Source: Angiostrongylus vasorum
Lineage: Eukaryota > Nematoda > Chromadorea > Rhabditida > Metastrongylidae
Length of the DNA: 64,000 bases
Direction: 5' to 3'
NCBI GenBank assembly: GCA_018806985.1
Contig: JADANN010000290.1
Coordinates: 744,001-808,000, forward strand
The notes beneath the pieces are model-generated. The model did not search any database and was not told the DNA's origin. It saw nothing but the letters and a program-made list of their open reading frames with translations. Shown here one piece after another: positions 1 to 12,760 of the stretch. The position numbers were made by a program, and so were the translations under genes. The first letter of the stretch is position 1. Every line of letters begins with the position of its first letter.

Positions 1-101
1 TGGTTCTCCTGTGCTTGGTGATGCTTTCATTTTGTTTTATTATTTAGCTAAGGTAATATTTACTGCGTCGATGACACATATTTAGAGAATTTCGTTCCTA
101 G

Positions 102-236
<135 letters not shown>

Positions 237-1296
237 ATTCTCCAGCGATTTTTAATGAAGTTGCGAAGTCTTGTATTTCTGCCTGACGTTAACCTCTCTG
301 ATCTGAGTTTCGGCTTTTTTTTTGAACCTACGATCACATTTTCGCAAATGTTGCTTTGTCGATCTGTAGAAGTTCTTTTTAACCTGAGTCTTTGTGTGTA
401 AAAATATCTTTTACTAGTTTTGCATGTCTCATGAAGGTCCTAAATTAAAGTGTGTGTGTCTCAGTTCTGTTCCCATGTTTGCTTTGCAAGTCGTTGCCTA
501 CACATTGCGGACACATCAGTGGATGTTTAACAGTTGAAAAATTCAAGTATTGGCGACTATTTTTAATTATGGAAATGTTACCTGGTATGAGTCACATAAT
601 ATTGTGCTGGAAATGTCGATGATACACTTGTTAAGAATGTTATTCAAGTGGGTGTTTCACAGCGATAGATGGGATGGTTGATTTCTTAGTACCACGGTTC
701 CTGCGCATTATCTGTTCTGGTTTAAACCAAAAAGGAACAGAGCATAATTTCCACTTTTCGGAGTTTTGTTGGTTTTGCCAATGGGGACTCCCAAGGTGAG
801 CCAAGCCAAAGTCTGCCCCAAGTCGTCATCACCACAGGCAGTCGCTGCCCTTGTGGATCAGAGGGATATTTGCCACCATGCGACTAGTTTGATACCAGTG
901 TGGTGACGGATCTTGATAGGGATATGAAAACTTCGAAGGGAAGCTACTGAGAACAACTCGGGGGAAAATTCAACTTTGAAAAGACTACAGTGCTCCTCTA
1001 TCAATCTACTAGATAGAGATAGGATATCAATCGCTTTATAGGATTAGTAATGGAAAGGTCCCATACGTAGGTTCTACGCTTTGCACTCTCGTAACAATTA
1101 TCAGCACCTCGGCTAGTGTTGTTTGAGCTACGAACTGAGCTTAAGTTCTACAGCATAACGCGCGTCCATTAAAAAGGCAGAAATCAAGTTCACTGAAAGA
1201 AAAGAAGTATTTCAACATTGTGTATGAAGGCTAACTGAAGAGATATTGATGACTATAGTTCACCTTGCTTTATGAGTGAAGCTGGACGTTAACCAG
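237..1296. other. 3' flank of calponin gene; no gene seen
   Basis: No convincing exon was found on either strand. The only recognisable element is a truncated SINE-C copy at about 740-925. The rest is unique-looking AT-rich sequence, presumably 3' UTR of the calponin gene and spacer. Confidence 0.5.
740..925 (+). repeat. SINE-C, truncated copy
   Basis: Matches the middle of family C: AGCATAATTTCCACTTTTCGGAG, then CACAGGCAGTCGCTGCCC, then GATCAGAGGGA and GCCACCATGCGACTAG. The part after the TGGTGGATC block that full copies carry (for example 29065-29440) is missing. Family C has about ten copies in this window on both strands. Confidence 0.85.
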
Positions 1297-1477
1297 CTTT
1301 ATTCGTCGTTGGATACCTGATATGGATTACCGCATCATGGACACGTCTAATGGTGGAATGGATGGAACATATCATTCGAAACTTGCTAATTGTCTCTGGT
1401 ACTACCATCGCGGCTTTGACACAAAAATTCCGCTTTATGAGGCGAACCTGCTACTTAAAGAAATCATGAAAAGTTAA
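1297..1477 (+). CDS. Possible terminal exon, unrecognised protein
   Basis: A good acceptor (TTAACCAG, 1289-1296) is followed by a 59-codon open frame (from TTT at 1298) ending in TAA at 1475-1477. The peptide contains IRRWIPDMDYRIMD, SNGGMDGTYHSKLAN, CLWYYHRGFD and ends KEIMKS. Its composition looks coding (few low-complexity residues, several Trp/Tyr/His), and the first base C would require a preceding exon in phase 2. I do not recognise the family and found no upstream exon between 237 and 1290. It could be the last exon of a gene on the + strand, a retrogene remnant or a chance frame. Confidence 0.3.
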
Positions 1478-1659
1478 GCATAGAGCTTTTTAAATATATT
1501 GTCTGCTTTATATTAATTGTCTGAAACTCACATCTGCAGCAACGGCTACGGTGTTCTTAAAGGAAGTATGCCAGGTGACAATAACGATAGGAGGTTAATC
1601 ATGTCAGTAAGGAGTGCTCTCCATTCTTTACAATGTCTTCAATAATTGAATACGTAGAT

Positions 1660-4650
1660 ACTTGGACACCCCGTCCTTTTATGCGGACCCCAGCGTATTT
1701 CTCATTTGTTTCCTTGCATTGCAGTCGTCGTTCATGGTGGTGCGAACGGAGCACGGTGGCTGGTGCGAGTCTCATACGGCGACCTGTAAAACAATTGCGG
1801 CTGCGAGTATAGCTGATTAACTTTGCTTAAGAACACATGCGTTTAACGTGTAGATAGATGGCCGTCCTACGGGACGCCTGGGTGCTCGCGAAGTCCACTC
1901 TGCAGTTCCTTTCTTCCATCCATCGTCCGTTCTTCTCACTATGTGATCGGCCCAACTGTGTTTCGCTATCGATGTATAATCTTCTGGATTCCGAAAGTAG
2001 GATAGGTTTCGAAGATCAGAGCTTCGTATTCCTGCTAGATACTGAGTGTGCCAGTTATACTTTTGAAGACACCGTTCAAGCGCTCCGTGAGTGGTGCGCA
2101 GTACTCTGGAGGTGGCCGAACTTTCAGCCCACGTTTCTGCTGCATATTAGAGTGTTGAGAGGACTGCTGAATTAAAAGTTGAGCGCGGATTTTCAGGTCC
2201 TTTAGTTGGTCGGTGACTTTTTTGAGAAGCCCGAAGGCGGTCCATGCTGCTGTCCTTCTCTAATTGCTTCTTCTCGTTCTCCATGATCACTGGAAGTCGA
2301 AGTACACGTTCTAGTGGTCTCCATAATCAAAAGACTACAGTTCGATTTGTTCGTCCTCGCACCATGGGTTTTTCATCAACCAGATCTTCTTCCGATGTAT
2401 GTGCAGTCCGATCTTTTTTTCTCGCATTGAGCTAATTTTTGTATTATCAATCCTTCGCTGGTACTTCTTGAGAAGCTGACGATGCTGCCGACGAAACGAA
2501 GACTTCATAGGAATTTTTCATCAATACGTATACCTTTCTCACTCCAACCAAGTAAGTGGCTGCATTATCTATTAGAATGAAGCAGTTGACAGCTCTGGCG
2601 ATGTCGCCTTGTCGAACTCCTTTTTCTATGGATATGGTCGGTGGTAAAACTGTACTTTCGTGATTCAGTTCCGATAACATGCAGCTACAGTTCTTATGTA
2701 GGACGGATCAACTTCTTGCTTGAGGAGCAATGAATAGGACTGCATTCGATTCTACGCTCTCAAGCGCTTTTTCATTGGAAAAAAGTCAGGACTATGGGAA
2801 GGTGTTATTTCCGAGAAACTTCTACGATCCTGGAAACAGTTTGGATGTGGTCCACGCATCAAAACCCTCGTCGAAATCTTGCTTACTGAAGTGGTTGTGT
2901 GTCATCCGATGTTTTTGATATGCGCGACAGGATAATCTTTGTGAAGAGCTTGTGGAGTTCGCTCAAAAGGCATATTGGACGGTGTTTACGAAGATCCCTT
3001 CGCTCATCCTTCTTCGGCAGATTGACCGTATGTGAGGTCGTCCACTAGTCGAGGTTTTTCTCTTTCTGAAGTTAAGATGGCATGTGGGTTGCCAAAAGTG
3101 CATTTGATTTGTGGCCTCCAATTCCAAGGAAATCGGCGGTGATACTACCGGATCTTGGAGCTACGTCTTTTCCTGTGCTTTATATCTTAAGTCGAGCTCG
3201 AGAGTAGAATCCCAAGTGATTATTGACCCCACCTTCGTTCACCAGGGCTAACAGCAAAACATTATACTCGCAAGAGTTCGGACGCCTTTCCTTCGCCATG
3301 GTTCTTCCTTATGCTACTTCTAACAGTTTTTTTCTGCCTGTACCGATGTAGATTTTCCAAAAAGCTTTCCTACAACTGGAATTTATTAGCATCCGTGTTA
3401 CGCGTGCTGCAGTAGCATCAAGCTTCAGTTTCATTTTCTTCTCGAGCCTTGGTGGTAGTAAAGATGCGATCTGATCTTCTTGCTTGGGGAACTGAGACGA
3501 AGGTGGCACAACTTCTAAGTCCTTCGGTAAGTAGCTCGTCGTCTTCGGTCGGGTTTTCGTTAATCTGCCAATAACGTTTGGATACAATTTTGTCTGTAAT
3601 AATATGGCCATATAGAGCTGGACTTTTTTCTTCTTGGTCGATGACTTGAAATCTTTTCCAGCAGCTGAATCCAATCTACCCACGAAGAACGCCGTGATCG
3701 GAGCTACCGATGTGTCAAGTAGGCACCATATTCTCTTTGTCAGAATGTGGCCGATCTTCGCATGAGCCGTGCCATAAGGGACTCCATGTCCAGCGACGGC
3801 GTTCTTTCTTTTGGAACAACGAGTTTCATGGAAGAGGCGTGCTGCAGACAAGAGTCTTGCAAGACGCCTTCCATTCTCATCTTTGTATCGTACTTCAAGT
3901 TTTCCAATCTCGTATTCGTTCTCGCTAGCCCTTCCTATTTTGGGATTGAAGCCTCAAAAATCATTTGTAATACGCTTTATCATTGCGTGCAACTCCCTGA
4001 TAATAGAACGCATCCAATTGTGCTCGTCAGTTGCATCGATTGATGAGTAGCAGTTAGTGATAGTGTTCTTCTTTTGACGCGCTGATGGAAGGCGGAGGAA
4101 GGCCATGCGACGAGGAAGGATATCGTACGAGTCGACGAAAGGGGCAGTGTAGGGGTAGATGAGAAAGCCGATGACACCGGCAATTCGTAATGTCTTTGGA
4201 GTTTGTCGGTCTTCTTACTTTTTTTGCTTGTAACGCGACCACATTGAGTTTGATGAGATCTGCATCTTCAAGAAGAGCGTGAAGATCGACGTCTCAGGAA
4301 AGTTTTGTAACATCTTAAGTGCAGAGTAAAGAAAAGGATTTTCATGGTGTGTCGTGTGTATGTTCACCAGATCCGGTCCCAGTGACGTCCTGCGTAACCC
4401 GAGATTTTGTGGCCTCTCAGCGGTCGTTTCATCGTCCCAAGTCAAAGACGGCAGCACTCAGTGTGCGGGGTACTGAATCTGGTCTATTGGTGGTTGGGTG
4501 CTTTTTTTCTGCGCTGACTTGACTTTGCAATTGCGCTTTCAGGTCTTCAGCACAGTGTGGTTCTGAAAGAAGTATCCTTTCAGCAACGACTCCTTCGAAC
4601 GGTCTTCTTAGCATGGGAGTCGAACACGACATTAAAACGGGAATCAAAAA
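1660..4650 (-). mobile_element. Degenerate RTE-type non-LTR retrotransposon
   Basis: Read on the minus strand, the segment follows the RTE order. At about 4330-4200 is an AP-endonuclease start (VDLHALLEDADLIK, VVALQ). At about 4130-3850 come LPRRMAFLRL and ITNCYSSIDATDEHNWM. From 3851 to 3309 one long frame holds SAARLFHETRC, a HAKIGHILTKRIWCLLD block and onward. At 2640-2590 is the reverse-transcriptase motif KGVRQGD. At 2400-2330 is KKIGLHIHRKK followed by WCEDEQIEL. At 1960-1860 is the tail WADHIVRRTDDGWKK. Frames shift repeatedly and stops interrupt, so it is dead. About 3.0 kb remain, close to the length of a full RTE element. The 4650-4430 part looks like the 5' leader. Confidence 0.88.
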
Positions 4651-4899
4651 TGAAGTTGAAGTGAAAAAGGTCTAACCACTCAAAGAGTATATGGAAGTCG
4701 ATACTCCAATGCGTTACAACATTGCGCACAACGAGAAAGGTTGTAGATCGTGCGAAGACAAGCCCTCACGAATTGAATCGGGCAAACGCCCAGTTAAGGG
4801 GTCGATGTCGATTTTCGGACTAACTCGAACTCGACATCATATTACGCTTCCATGTGAACTCTGTGCGGTTGGTCTCCACGCGACATACTCAGTGGAAGC

Positions 4900-5057
4900 C
4901 TCATAGAAAGCGGCTCTGAGGAAGGCGAAATCCGCCGAAACGTCAGCTTGTTCATGAATAAAGAATAAAAATAACACCTCGTGTTTGCTCAACAAGAATA
5001 CGAAGAATTACTTGATCAATGCCGAGGTTAATAGAAAGTCGGACGTGGGAGTAACTC
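4900..5057 (+). repeat. Foldback element, one arm (type 1)
   Basis: GGCTCTGAGGAAGGCGAAATC, then GCCGAAACGTCAGCTTG, AACACCTCGTGTTTGCTCAA, and the outer terminus GATCAATGCCGAGGTTAATAG. This is the right-hand arm of the palindromic element seen complete at 49775-50255. No matching left arm is present upstream. Confidence 0.75.
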
Positions 5058-6479
5058 GAAAGAGTCTAAGGAGAGAAAATATTTGAAATGTTGTAATTAA
5101 AGCATTTTTTTTTGGAAATTCTATGCAATCGCCGTTCAGTAGAGTCTCTTGAAGACCGAAGAGTTAGCCCCGTTGAGAGATAACCGATGGTTTTCTTATT
5201 GTGCATGTAAGCTTCACGATTTATTTCACGGATTGTACACAAATACAAACGACTAGAAGTTGAAGGACATCACCTTAATCGTTGGTCACTGAGATTGTCA
5301 ATAAGTGAATGATTGGAAACGGACTGATAATTCGCATCCACAACATGAAGCAGTCACATCTGAAGTGGCTATTTAACTAGACATATAATGTTTTCTAAGT
5401 GACGTAGATTGTTCACTAGTTCACTTCACTAGTTTTCTTGGGTTCAATAGCTAGTTCGCCATCATGCAAATTCAGTTTTGGTTGTGTGTTTGCAAAGGAA
5501 TTCGCATTAAGCATAATGAATTATAATACGATAAAATAGAGATCTGATCCAATACTGCAAACAGATAGGGTCTACGGAGTCGCTCCATCTGTGGTATCTT
5601 GTACCCTTGGCAAAATTCTGCTTGGAAAACCACATCTCTGTTGCCACACGTCTTCTTGTTTGCACGACGTCTCGGTGTGCCGATTCAGATAACTGCGTAG
5701 GGCGAATCGACGTCCACATTTCTGACAAGAATATTTTTTTCTCGCCTAAAAAATCCGAGAGTTTTCTATGGATGCAACTTCCCGTAAGTCGGGTAACTCA
5801 ACTTTGTCGGAAATAAGGGCTGAAGCTACAGTTTCCTAAAAATATGTTATTTATTTAGGCAACGACGTCTTAGCTGTCTTAAAAATTATCGTCTCACTTC
5901 TTCTCGAATTTATTTTCAGATATGATTAAACTATGCATTACACACATGTTCGTTGTTTCAATCTGGGGTCTGAGGCAAACCAAACACTCCTCCCTGAGTT
6001 GGAGAAATTAGCACACGTTTGGGACCGAATCGGTAGCTGTTTGAGAGATTTGTCCAGGAGGATAAAAACACTGACTTGATATTTAACACCATCGTGATGA
6101 ATGACACCTATAGGTGTCATAATGGTTTTGTGGAGGTGGCTGATAAGACACTTACGTGCGTCATTTTCTTCCCGGTGGTTTATTTTGGTTTACAGAATTC
6201 TTCCACTAGACTTACTAATCGATAAATTCGCCAACGCAGACACTATGGCAGGTATCGCGCATTTCATACTAATTCCTTATTTTGCGGCGAGAGTCTATTG
6301 CTGTTGAATACAGTGTGCGGCCTGGAGAGTGTGCCCAGTGAAGGCGCCGAAATGACTCTCCGTCGAAGAACTGGCAATGCATGCAGTGTGCAACATCATT
6401 CTGACAAGCAACTCGTTGTTTTCTAATTTTCAGTCGCTATGATGATTTTTCATATTCATGGGAAACGGAATGATTTCGT
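5058..6479. other. Spacer without a gene; contains 20-bp palindrome
   Basis: No exon was recognised. The stretch is AT-rich with short chance frames. It holds a perfect palindrome at about 6101-6120 (ATGACACCTATAGGTGTCAT), described as a finding. Confidence 0.5.
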
Positions 6480-7190
6480 AAGCCCCATTCACGTTCAGCG
6501 ATGAGAATACCTCCAAATGCTCCACCTACGTCTATTTAGATCGAGAAATCAACATAGTGAACGACTTAGCACCAGACCTGAACAGGGGGAAACGAGCGGC
6601 TTGGGTAGCCTTCAAGAGCATCGGGGACGAAGTGATGAGTACAAAGAACACCCGATTCCGTACCCATCTTTTCGACTCCATGATTCCTCCTGCATCATTT
6701 ACGCGCCAGAAACCTTGTCGTTACGTATGCAGGATTAAAGATTACTCAACGTTATTGAATGCGCAGCCGAAAGGACAATGCGAGGAAGGAGTATCTCCGT
6801 GCCACGCAAGTGATGGAAGGGATGCGAGGCTTCAGTCTACATCTGCGTCGGAAAATCATAGCCATTTTATATGCCAAACTGTCGGAGAGAAGGTGGGCTG
6901 GACACGTAATGCGTATGAACGACAACCAATGGACAAAGGCCGTTAGTGACTGGATTCCTCGGGATGTCAAAGGTACTGCAGAACACCACCGACCCGATGG
7001 TCAGAGTTCTTCACGAGGATCCTAGAAGAAAGCACGATGCTCAGCAAGTCCCTAGAGCGAGCAGAACCCATCGCTGTAGTTTTGCACGAGACAGGGGGAA
7101 AAATGGAAGGTTTACTGGCGCCCACTCGACGATCAATGGGACGATATGTGGTACAATGGATGATGACTTTTGAGTGTTGCTTGGAATGAG
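6480..7190 (+). mobile_element. RTE retrotransposon 3' fragment
   Basis: Two overlapping frames encode the RTE C-terminal region: REINIVNDLAPDLNRGKRAAW, then FKSIGDEVMSTKNTR, SLHLRRKIIAILYAKLSERRWAG, HVMRMNDNQWTKAVSDWIPRD, and a tail reading TRRSMGRYVV where the family has WRPLEQ-DDQR. The fragment covers the post-RT connection region only. It is frameshifted at about 6740 and 6950, so it is a 5'-truncated dead copy, as usual for this family. It lies on the opposite strand from the copy at 1660-4650 and belongs to a different subfamily, judging by sequence. Confidence 0.88.
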
Positions 7191-8159
7191 AGGATAACAA
7201 AACTAAAAGGCAAACATTGTAGTGTTCTTTGCAGAACTTATATAGCTTTATTAAATGCTGACAGCAGTATGATTGCATAGTGGTATGCACAAAAAACATA
7301 GGAGCGTGTGTAGAGGAACACGCAGCATACCTATGATGAGATAAGAGCAAAAATTTTTGAAAACGCAGAAAAAACCTATTTATGGAACAGAAATCACAAC
7401 GAAGGTTAATGGGGCAAAAATGCCGGAGTGACCGGTGTGACACCTATACGTGTCACAGTGAGCGCAGCAAAAAAATGAGGCTTTGTCCACTCCGCGAAAA
7501 CACCAATTAAAGGTCTCCACAGTTCAACGCGGTGGCCAAATTTGCAATCAAGCAATGCTTAATGCATCATTATTTAGTTGTTTGGCATCCCTGGGTACCA
7601 GCGCTCCGGTACCGATTTCACGACCCGTGAATGGTGATGGGCTTCACTGTCCCGGCGCCTGGTTGAGCCATGGCGTTGCATGTATTAAAAGGAGTCAATA
7701 CAGCTGCCTTACCCGTGCCACCGTTTGGGAAGTCGTAGTCCAATGTCACACGACATGATGTATAGGTGTAAAATGTGTTTACATAAACGCTTATTAACAA
7801 TCATTCGTTACTTCTGATAATAAGCTTTTCCTAAACACCTACTAGTCATGCTTTTCATCAAACAGTTGTTTTTCTGCTGCTACTTTACTGTACATGCGTT
7901 TAAATTATTTTGTATCTGACGACTCCTTCCATCTCTATTTTCGTGGCTTCCATAACAACATTGAATGAATCATTCACGAACTGCACTAATCCACGTGGAT
8001 TTCGAATTACTTTTACAACATGATGATCGTAATCCGGGTGGGCTTTTCCGTCTGCTCGGCATAAGAGCGACGTGGGAGGCTTAGTGGTTATGTTCGCATT
8101 AATCATTTCGCTCCGTCCAGAACCACAAGTGACTAGAAGATTTTGGAAAATCAGTGAAC
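7191..8159. other. 3' flank of Scratch-like gene; no firm gene
   Basis: A second short palindrome (TGTGACACCTATACGTGTCACA, 7436-7457 approximately, given here by position) lies just after the RTE fragment. About 7590-7760 (-) resembles a very degenerate SINE-D copy (CGTGAAATCGGTACCGGA). A minus frame at 8132-7900 encodes about 77 codons ending in TAA, but joining it to the zinc-finger exon would need a 35-nt intron, so I leave it out of the gene model. Confidence 0.4.
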
Positions 8160-11100
8160 TCACAAACCCGTATGAGTGAGAATATGAGCTCTGAGATTAC
8201 TCCGATCAGCAAAATTTTTCCCACAATGAGCGCATCCAAATGGTCGTTGCCCAGTGTGCGAACGCAGATGGCCCTAGACAAAATTAAGACTAATTGCTTA
8301 AATTTTTTCTTAGGTAAAAAATATGTATTTCTTCTTCGCTTCAGATAGCAATAAAAAATTGTGGGAGATTATAAATTTTAGAAATTGTTGAAGATTAAGT
8401 GTTGTATGAATACTAGAATATATAAGATACTGAAATATCAAATATTACATGGGACGTTAAACAGAAATTCGTCTTTGAGGAAGAGCATACTACTTTTAAG
8501 AACTAGTTAAGTAGCCAGAACAATATCTACTCGAGCTGGAATGTTAAGATAACTCAAAGCTAGTATATCGCATTGGCGAGCACAGTGATGAGAACGATTC
8601 TGATGTTACCAGTACTCCTTACCTGTAACAACCATAATCTTGAGAAAACCTTCCCGCACACATCACACTTATGGTTGGCCTTGTGAGTAAGAATATGCAT
8701 ACTGAAATTAACTCATTTAGTCTTTTTTTTAAACCCCATGTTCTACTTCTCTCTATTTATCACAAGTTAACGTTCGTTTATGGGGGTGGATGACGCAGGA
8801 CATTGATGTCCATCATCATGAGCATAGTGCTAGTTCGATTCCGCTCCGGACCAACCAAGCCTCTCATTCCTCCGGGGGTCGGAAGATTGGTACTGGACTT
8901 CTCCGGGAAAAAACCACTCTCTGAAATCCAATTGGGAATGCTCCAGCCCGGCTAATTCACGATTCCAGGGAGAATTGCTCGACCAGCATTCTACGACATT
9001 AAAGATGAAATGAAAATCGTCATGCAGCAATCGAAGCCACACGTAAAGCTTAGAAGGCCTTCGTGGACAATGGCTGCGAGGAAACAAATCGAATGTGAGA
9101 AGTGCTGGTCCGCATAGTAGACGTGAAGACATGTCATGTAAAATAGAAATTAAATGAAAAGAAAAAGTTCTTTTTATCTTAAAAACCGATTTTCATTAAG
9201 ACTCGGTAACCATGATCATATTTTCCTGTGACTGAGCTAACGCGAGATTGGTACACACGCCCGTTTCTTACTTTTCTAGGTTCTATTCTTACATCAAATA
9301 CAAGTTTCGCGGCAGTCGTGATTTTGAAGATATGAAATGATCGAACAGATATAAATGAAATAGCAGTAAAGGGCGGTATGAATAGAATAATAAATATATG
9401 ATAGAGGTGTAATTGACCGATTTTCGAAAGAGCTGACATTCATACTTGTTACGCAAGCGTGTTATCCTATTACGTGACGTTGCAGGTGGTGGATTGGGTG
9501 GCGTAGGCGGTGCGTATATGGAGGAAGCTTCCTTAAGATTCAATCAGACCAGCACTTTATAAGCGCTTTTTCGAACGGTGTTGCATAAAGGCCATCAAGA
9601 AATATCGGATTCTTAGTTCATCAAGTTAGACGCAACTGATCGTTCCTCTTTTTTTCTCGCTCAAAAACTTTGTACATGGGAAGAAATCTTGAGCTTTTAA
9701 TGAGATGTTACGTGTCATACATGGGAAACACTATTCTTAGGAATATACTGCACACTGCGTGACGCATATTTTTTTCTATTTATTCTGCATAACCCTTCAC
9801 GTCTACTGCGGCGATCCCAGCATTTCTTGCACTCGATTCATTTCCTGGCATCCATCATCCACGAAAATTTTCCAATTTTCGTGTGTGAGTTCAGCTGCTG
9901 CTTGGTTTTTTCTTCGTTATGAATATAAATGCTGGTCAAGTCCATTTTCCCTGGAGTTCTGACACAGCTAGGATAGAGCGCTCGCTTGCCCTTGAATTGC
10001 AGTGAGTGAACTGTTCCCAAAAAATATTCGCTATGAATTTCCCGATCCCGGAGGGATGTATGTCTGATTAGCCCCAACGGTGCCAAACCACAACCACGCT
10101 TTTGATGAACGGTGTCTATATTAGTGCGCTACGTGCTCATTATGTGACGTATATGAGGAACATTCCTTTTTTTTTCTTTTTTTTTCTTTTTTTTTATTAT
10201 TCCTAAGATTTTACAATTTTAACCACATACTGATTACTAGTGCTTAGCTTACACCACCAATGAGGAGCACTACCTATTGAGAGACGTTTTTTTCATGATT
10301 CGAATAATAAGAGACAGGCGAAACGAAGGACCCGCATGGTGTGGTGGTGAGCGCGCTACTCCCCGGAAAGGACAATAGCGCGTTCGTTCCCCACCATAGG
10401 CACCTGCGGTCCAGAGTTTTGCAAATATCTCAGCATCATTAAAGAAAAAGAACTTTGTTCACCTGAGAGCTGGCATACTAACATAGACTCGGTCACAATG
10501 TGGGCATTGTTTCGCATATTCGCTATCTAACGGACGATGAGTCTGAAAGAGAAGTTCTATTTGTATTACTCTACAGTCTACATTAGTCTTCATTGAAAAT
10601 CGAAAGTGACTTTTTTCAGTTGAAGTGCTGCCTCATCAGTACCTGTTTATGACGGCTGAGATTACTTGTACTAGCGTAGGACTTTCCACATTGGTCACAA
10701 ACACATCGTGGAGTCGTGAATCTTAAATTGAAAACTGTATTATTCTATTTCCGAATTGTTGACATAAAGGAAAAGCCACAGATTTGTCCCCATGTTTTGT
10801 TTGTTTGTTTCCATCACGCTTGCTGTTCCTTTCCACAGTGAGGCTATACAATCATCAAACTGCTAAGAAAACAGTTGCGAATTTTTTTTCTGAAGAACTG
10901 TACCTATGTTTGGAACCAAGAATAAGAGCCATTAAAATATTAGTAACATTGTTAATAGAAAAGAAGCCTGTACATATATTTCGACACCATGGAATTTCCT
11001 TTGTTTCTTGGAACGAGGTTTTGGTAAGAAGTTTGCTCAATTTCCAGTAGGAAGTTTCCTAGATGCTTGATAAATGTTAGTTCAAAAACCTTTTCGTTGT

Positions 11101-12728
11101 GTAAGCTGGATGGGATCGAATTCTTAGTCGATGAGATAGGAGATTGGATGAGGATCATAAGAATTTTTGATTCTTTTCAGTTGAACAATGTTGGATTCTT
11201 TGTAGCCTTTTTGGTGATACTTCTCTGACTCCACTTTCTCATCACCGAACAGTGAGCATCTTTGATGCTGCCTTGATTCGAGTGTTTTGGTGTTTCACCT
11301 CTTTCCAAGCACTACCAACCATTATTGGTGGTTGATGTATGTAACCCAGATTTCTTCAGATATCGGGGTCAAAAAGTGAATCCGTACTGCTCTAAATCTA
11401 AAAAAGCACGGCGTTGACGTCATGATGGCCAGCTAATTTTTTTGGTTGTGGTTGGGTCTGTACGACGTTCACCTGTCCAAGTTCTTGGTTTACCGATTTT
11501 GGTGTAGAAGACGAATACGTTTTGAAAAAGTCTTTGGTGGTGAAAGCATTTCTGCATGTTCTAGTGGTGTTTTACATGGTTTTTCTCTAGTGGTCGCTCA
11601 TAAATGGTTGTCGTAAATCTTAAAGGAACCTCCGTCCTTAACTATGTTCATCTTCAAGAATTTGAGGATGCCGTTTATTGAGGATACCTAGGTTAAATGT
11701 GTGGTTCATTACGAGAAACAAGTTTCAATTCTTCTTATCCAGAAACAAATAGCTCAACTCCGACCTTTCTATTTCTGTTTCACTAAAATTCAAACGAAAA
11801 CAAACAATGGATACAAAGCCACCAGCTTACTAATTCAATTGCTCTACTATCTAATGGCTTGGAACTTACTAAGGAAAAATGTATAGTAAGAAAGTTTAAA
11901 AAAGGATTTAAGCGCATTGATTGGGTTAACTTTATATTAGAGGCTAGTTTCCCAGGCTTTTGCACCTACCCACATGGATTGTTGCTTTTGCCATATCTTT
12001 TACATATCTGTGTTGCTTATCAGATAGAAATAAATGCAACGAATAACCGATAATAGGTTAATCACGATTTAAGTAACTGATAACTAATGATAATGATGAT
12101 AGTAATTAATGACAGTAACAACAGTAACATTAAAATTTACTAAAATATAACAATAATGAGTTAATGACAGTAACCACAGCAGCAAATAATAATAGTAATA
12201 ACAGCGATAGTAACACAAATTAACAATGATAAGTAATCATCCGATTATTCTGATATTAATGACGTCGAATGGTGGCAAACCTCCCTCTGATCCACAAGGG
12301 CGGCCACTGCCTGTAGTGGTGGGGAGCTTTGGCGTGGCTGACCTCGGGACTCCAGAGAACCACAGTGGCTAGACTAGCAAAACTCCGAAAAAGACGGAAA
12401 TTATGCTGGGGCCTGCAGAACCAGTGAAGATGGGCCATCCAAATAAGTATATATAAAGCGTATAGCTTTCGGCGTTCATCAATCCCTTAGGGATGCGCCA
12501 TGCATTCCACTTCATTAAGCATAGTTTGGAGGTGACTGAATGCATATCTGGCCTTTACAGTGCTCGGAGTCGCCCACCGATGTACTCGAGCCAGTGCTGT
12601 TACCCTTCTAGACAAGTCTGATACCAATTTGCCGACCCCGGATGGATGGAAGGCTCGGTGAGCTGGCGCGTGATCGATGCCATGAGTACATTGTAGGGCG
12701 CCTCTGACCACTGCGCCACGCGTACCCT

Positions 12729-12760
<32 letters not shown>

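Noticed and set aside
7900..8132. C-terminal extension of the Scratch-like gene
   Set aside because: Phase fits, but the joining intron would be 35 nt, below normal nematode minimum, and the peptide has no zinc finger.
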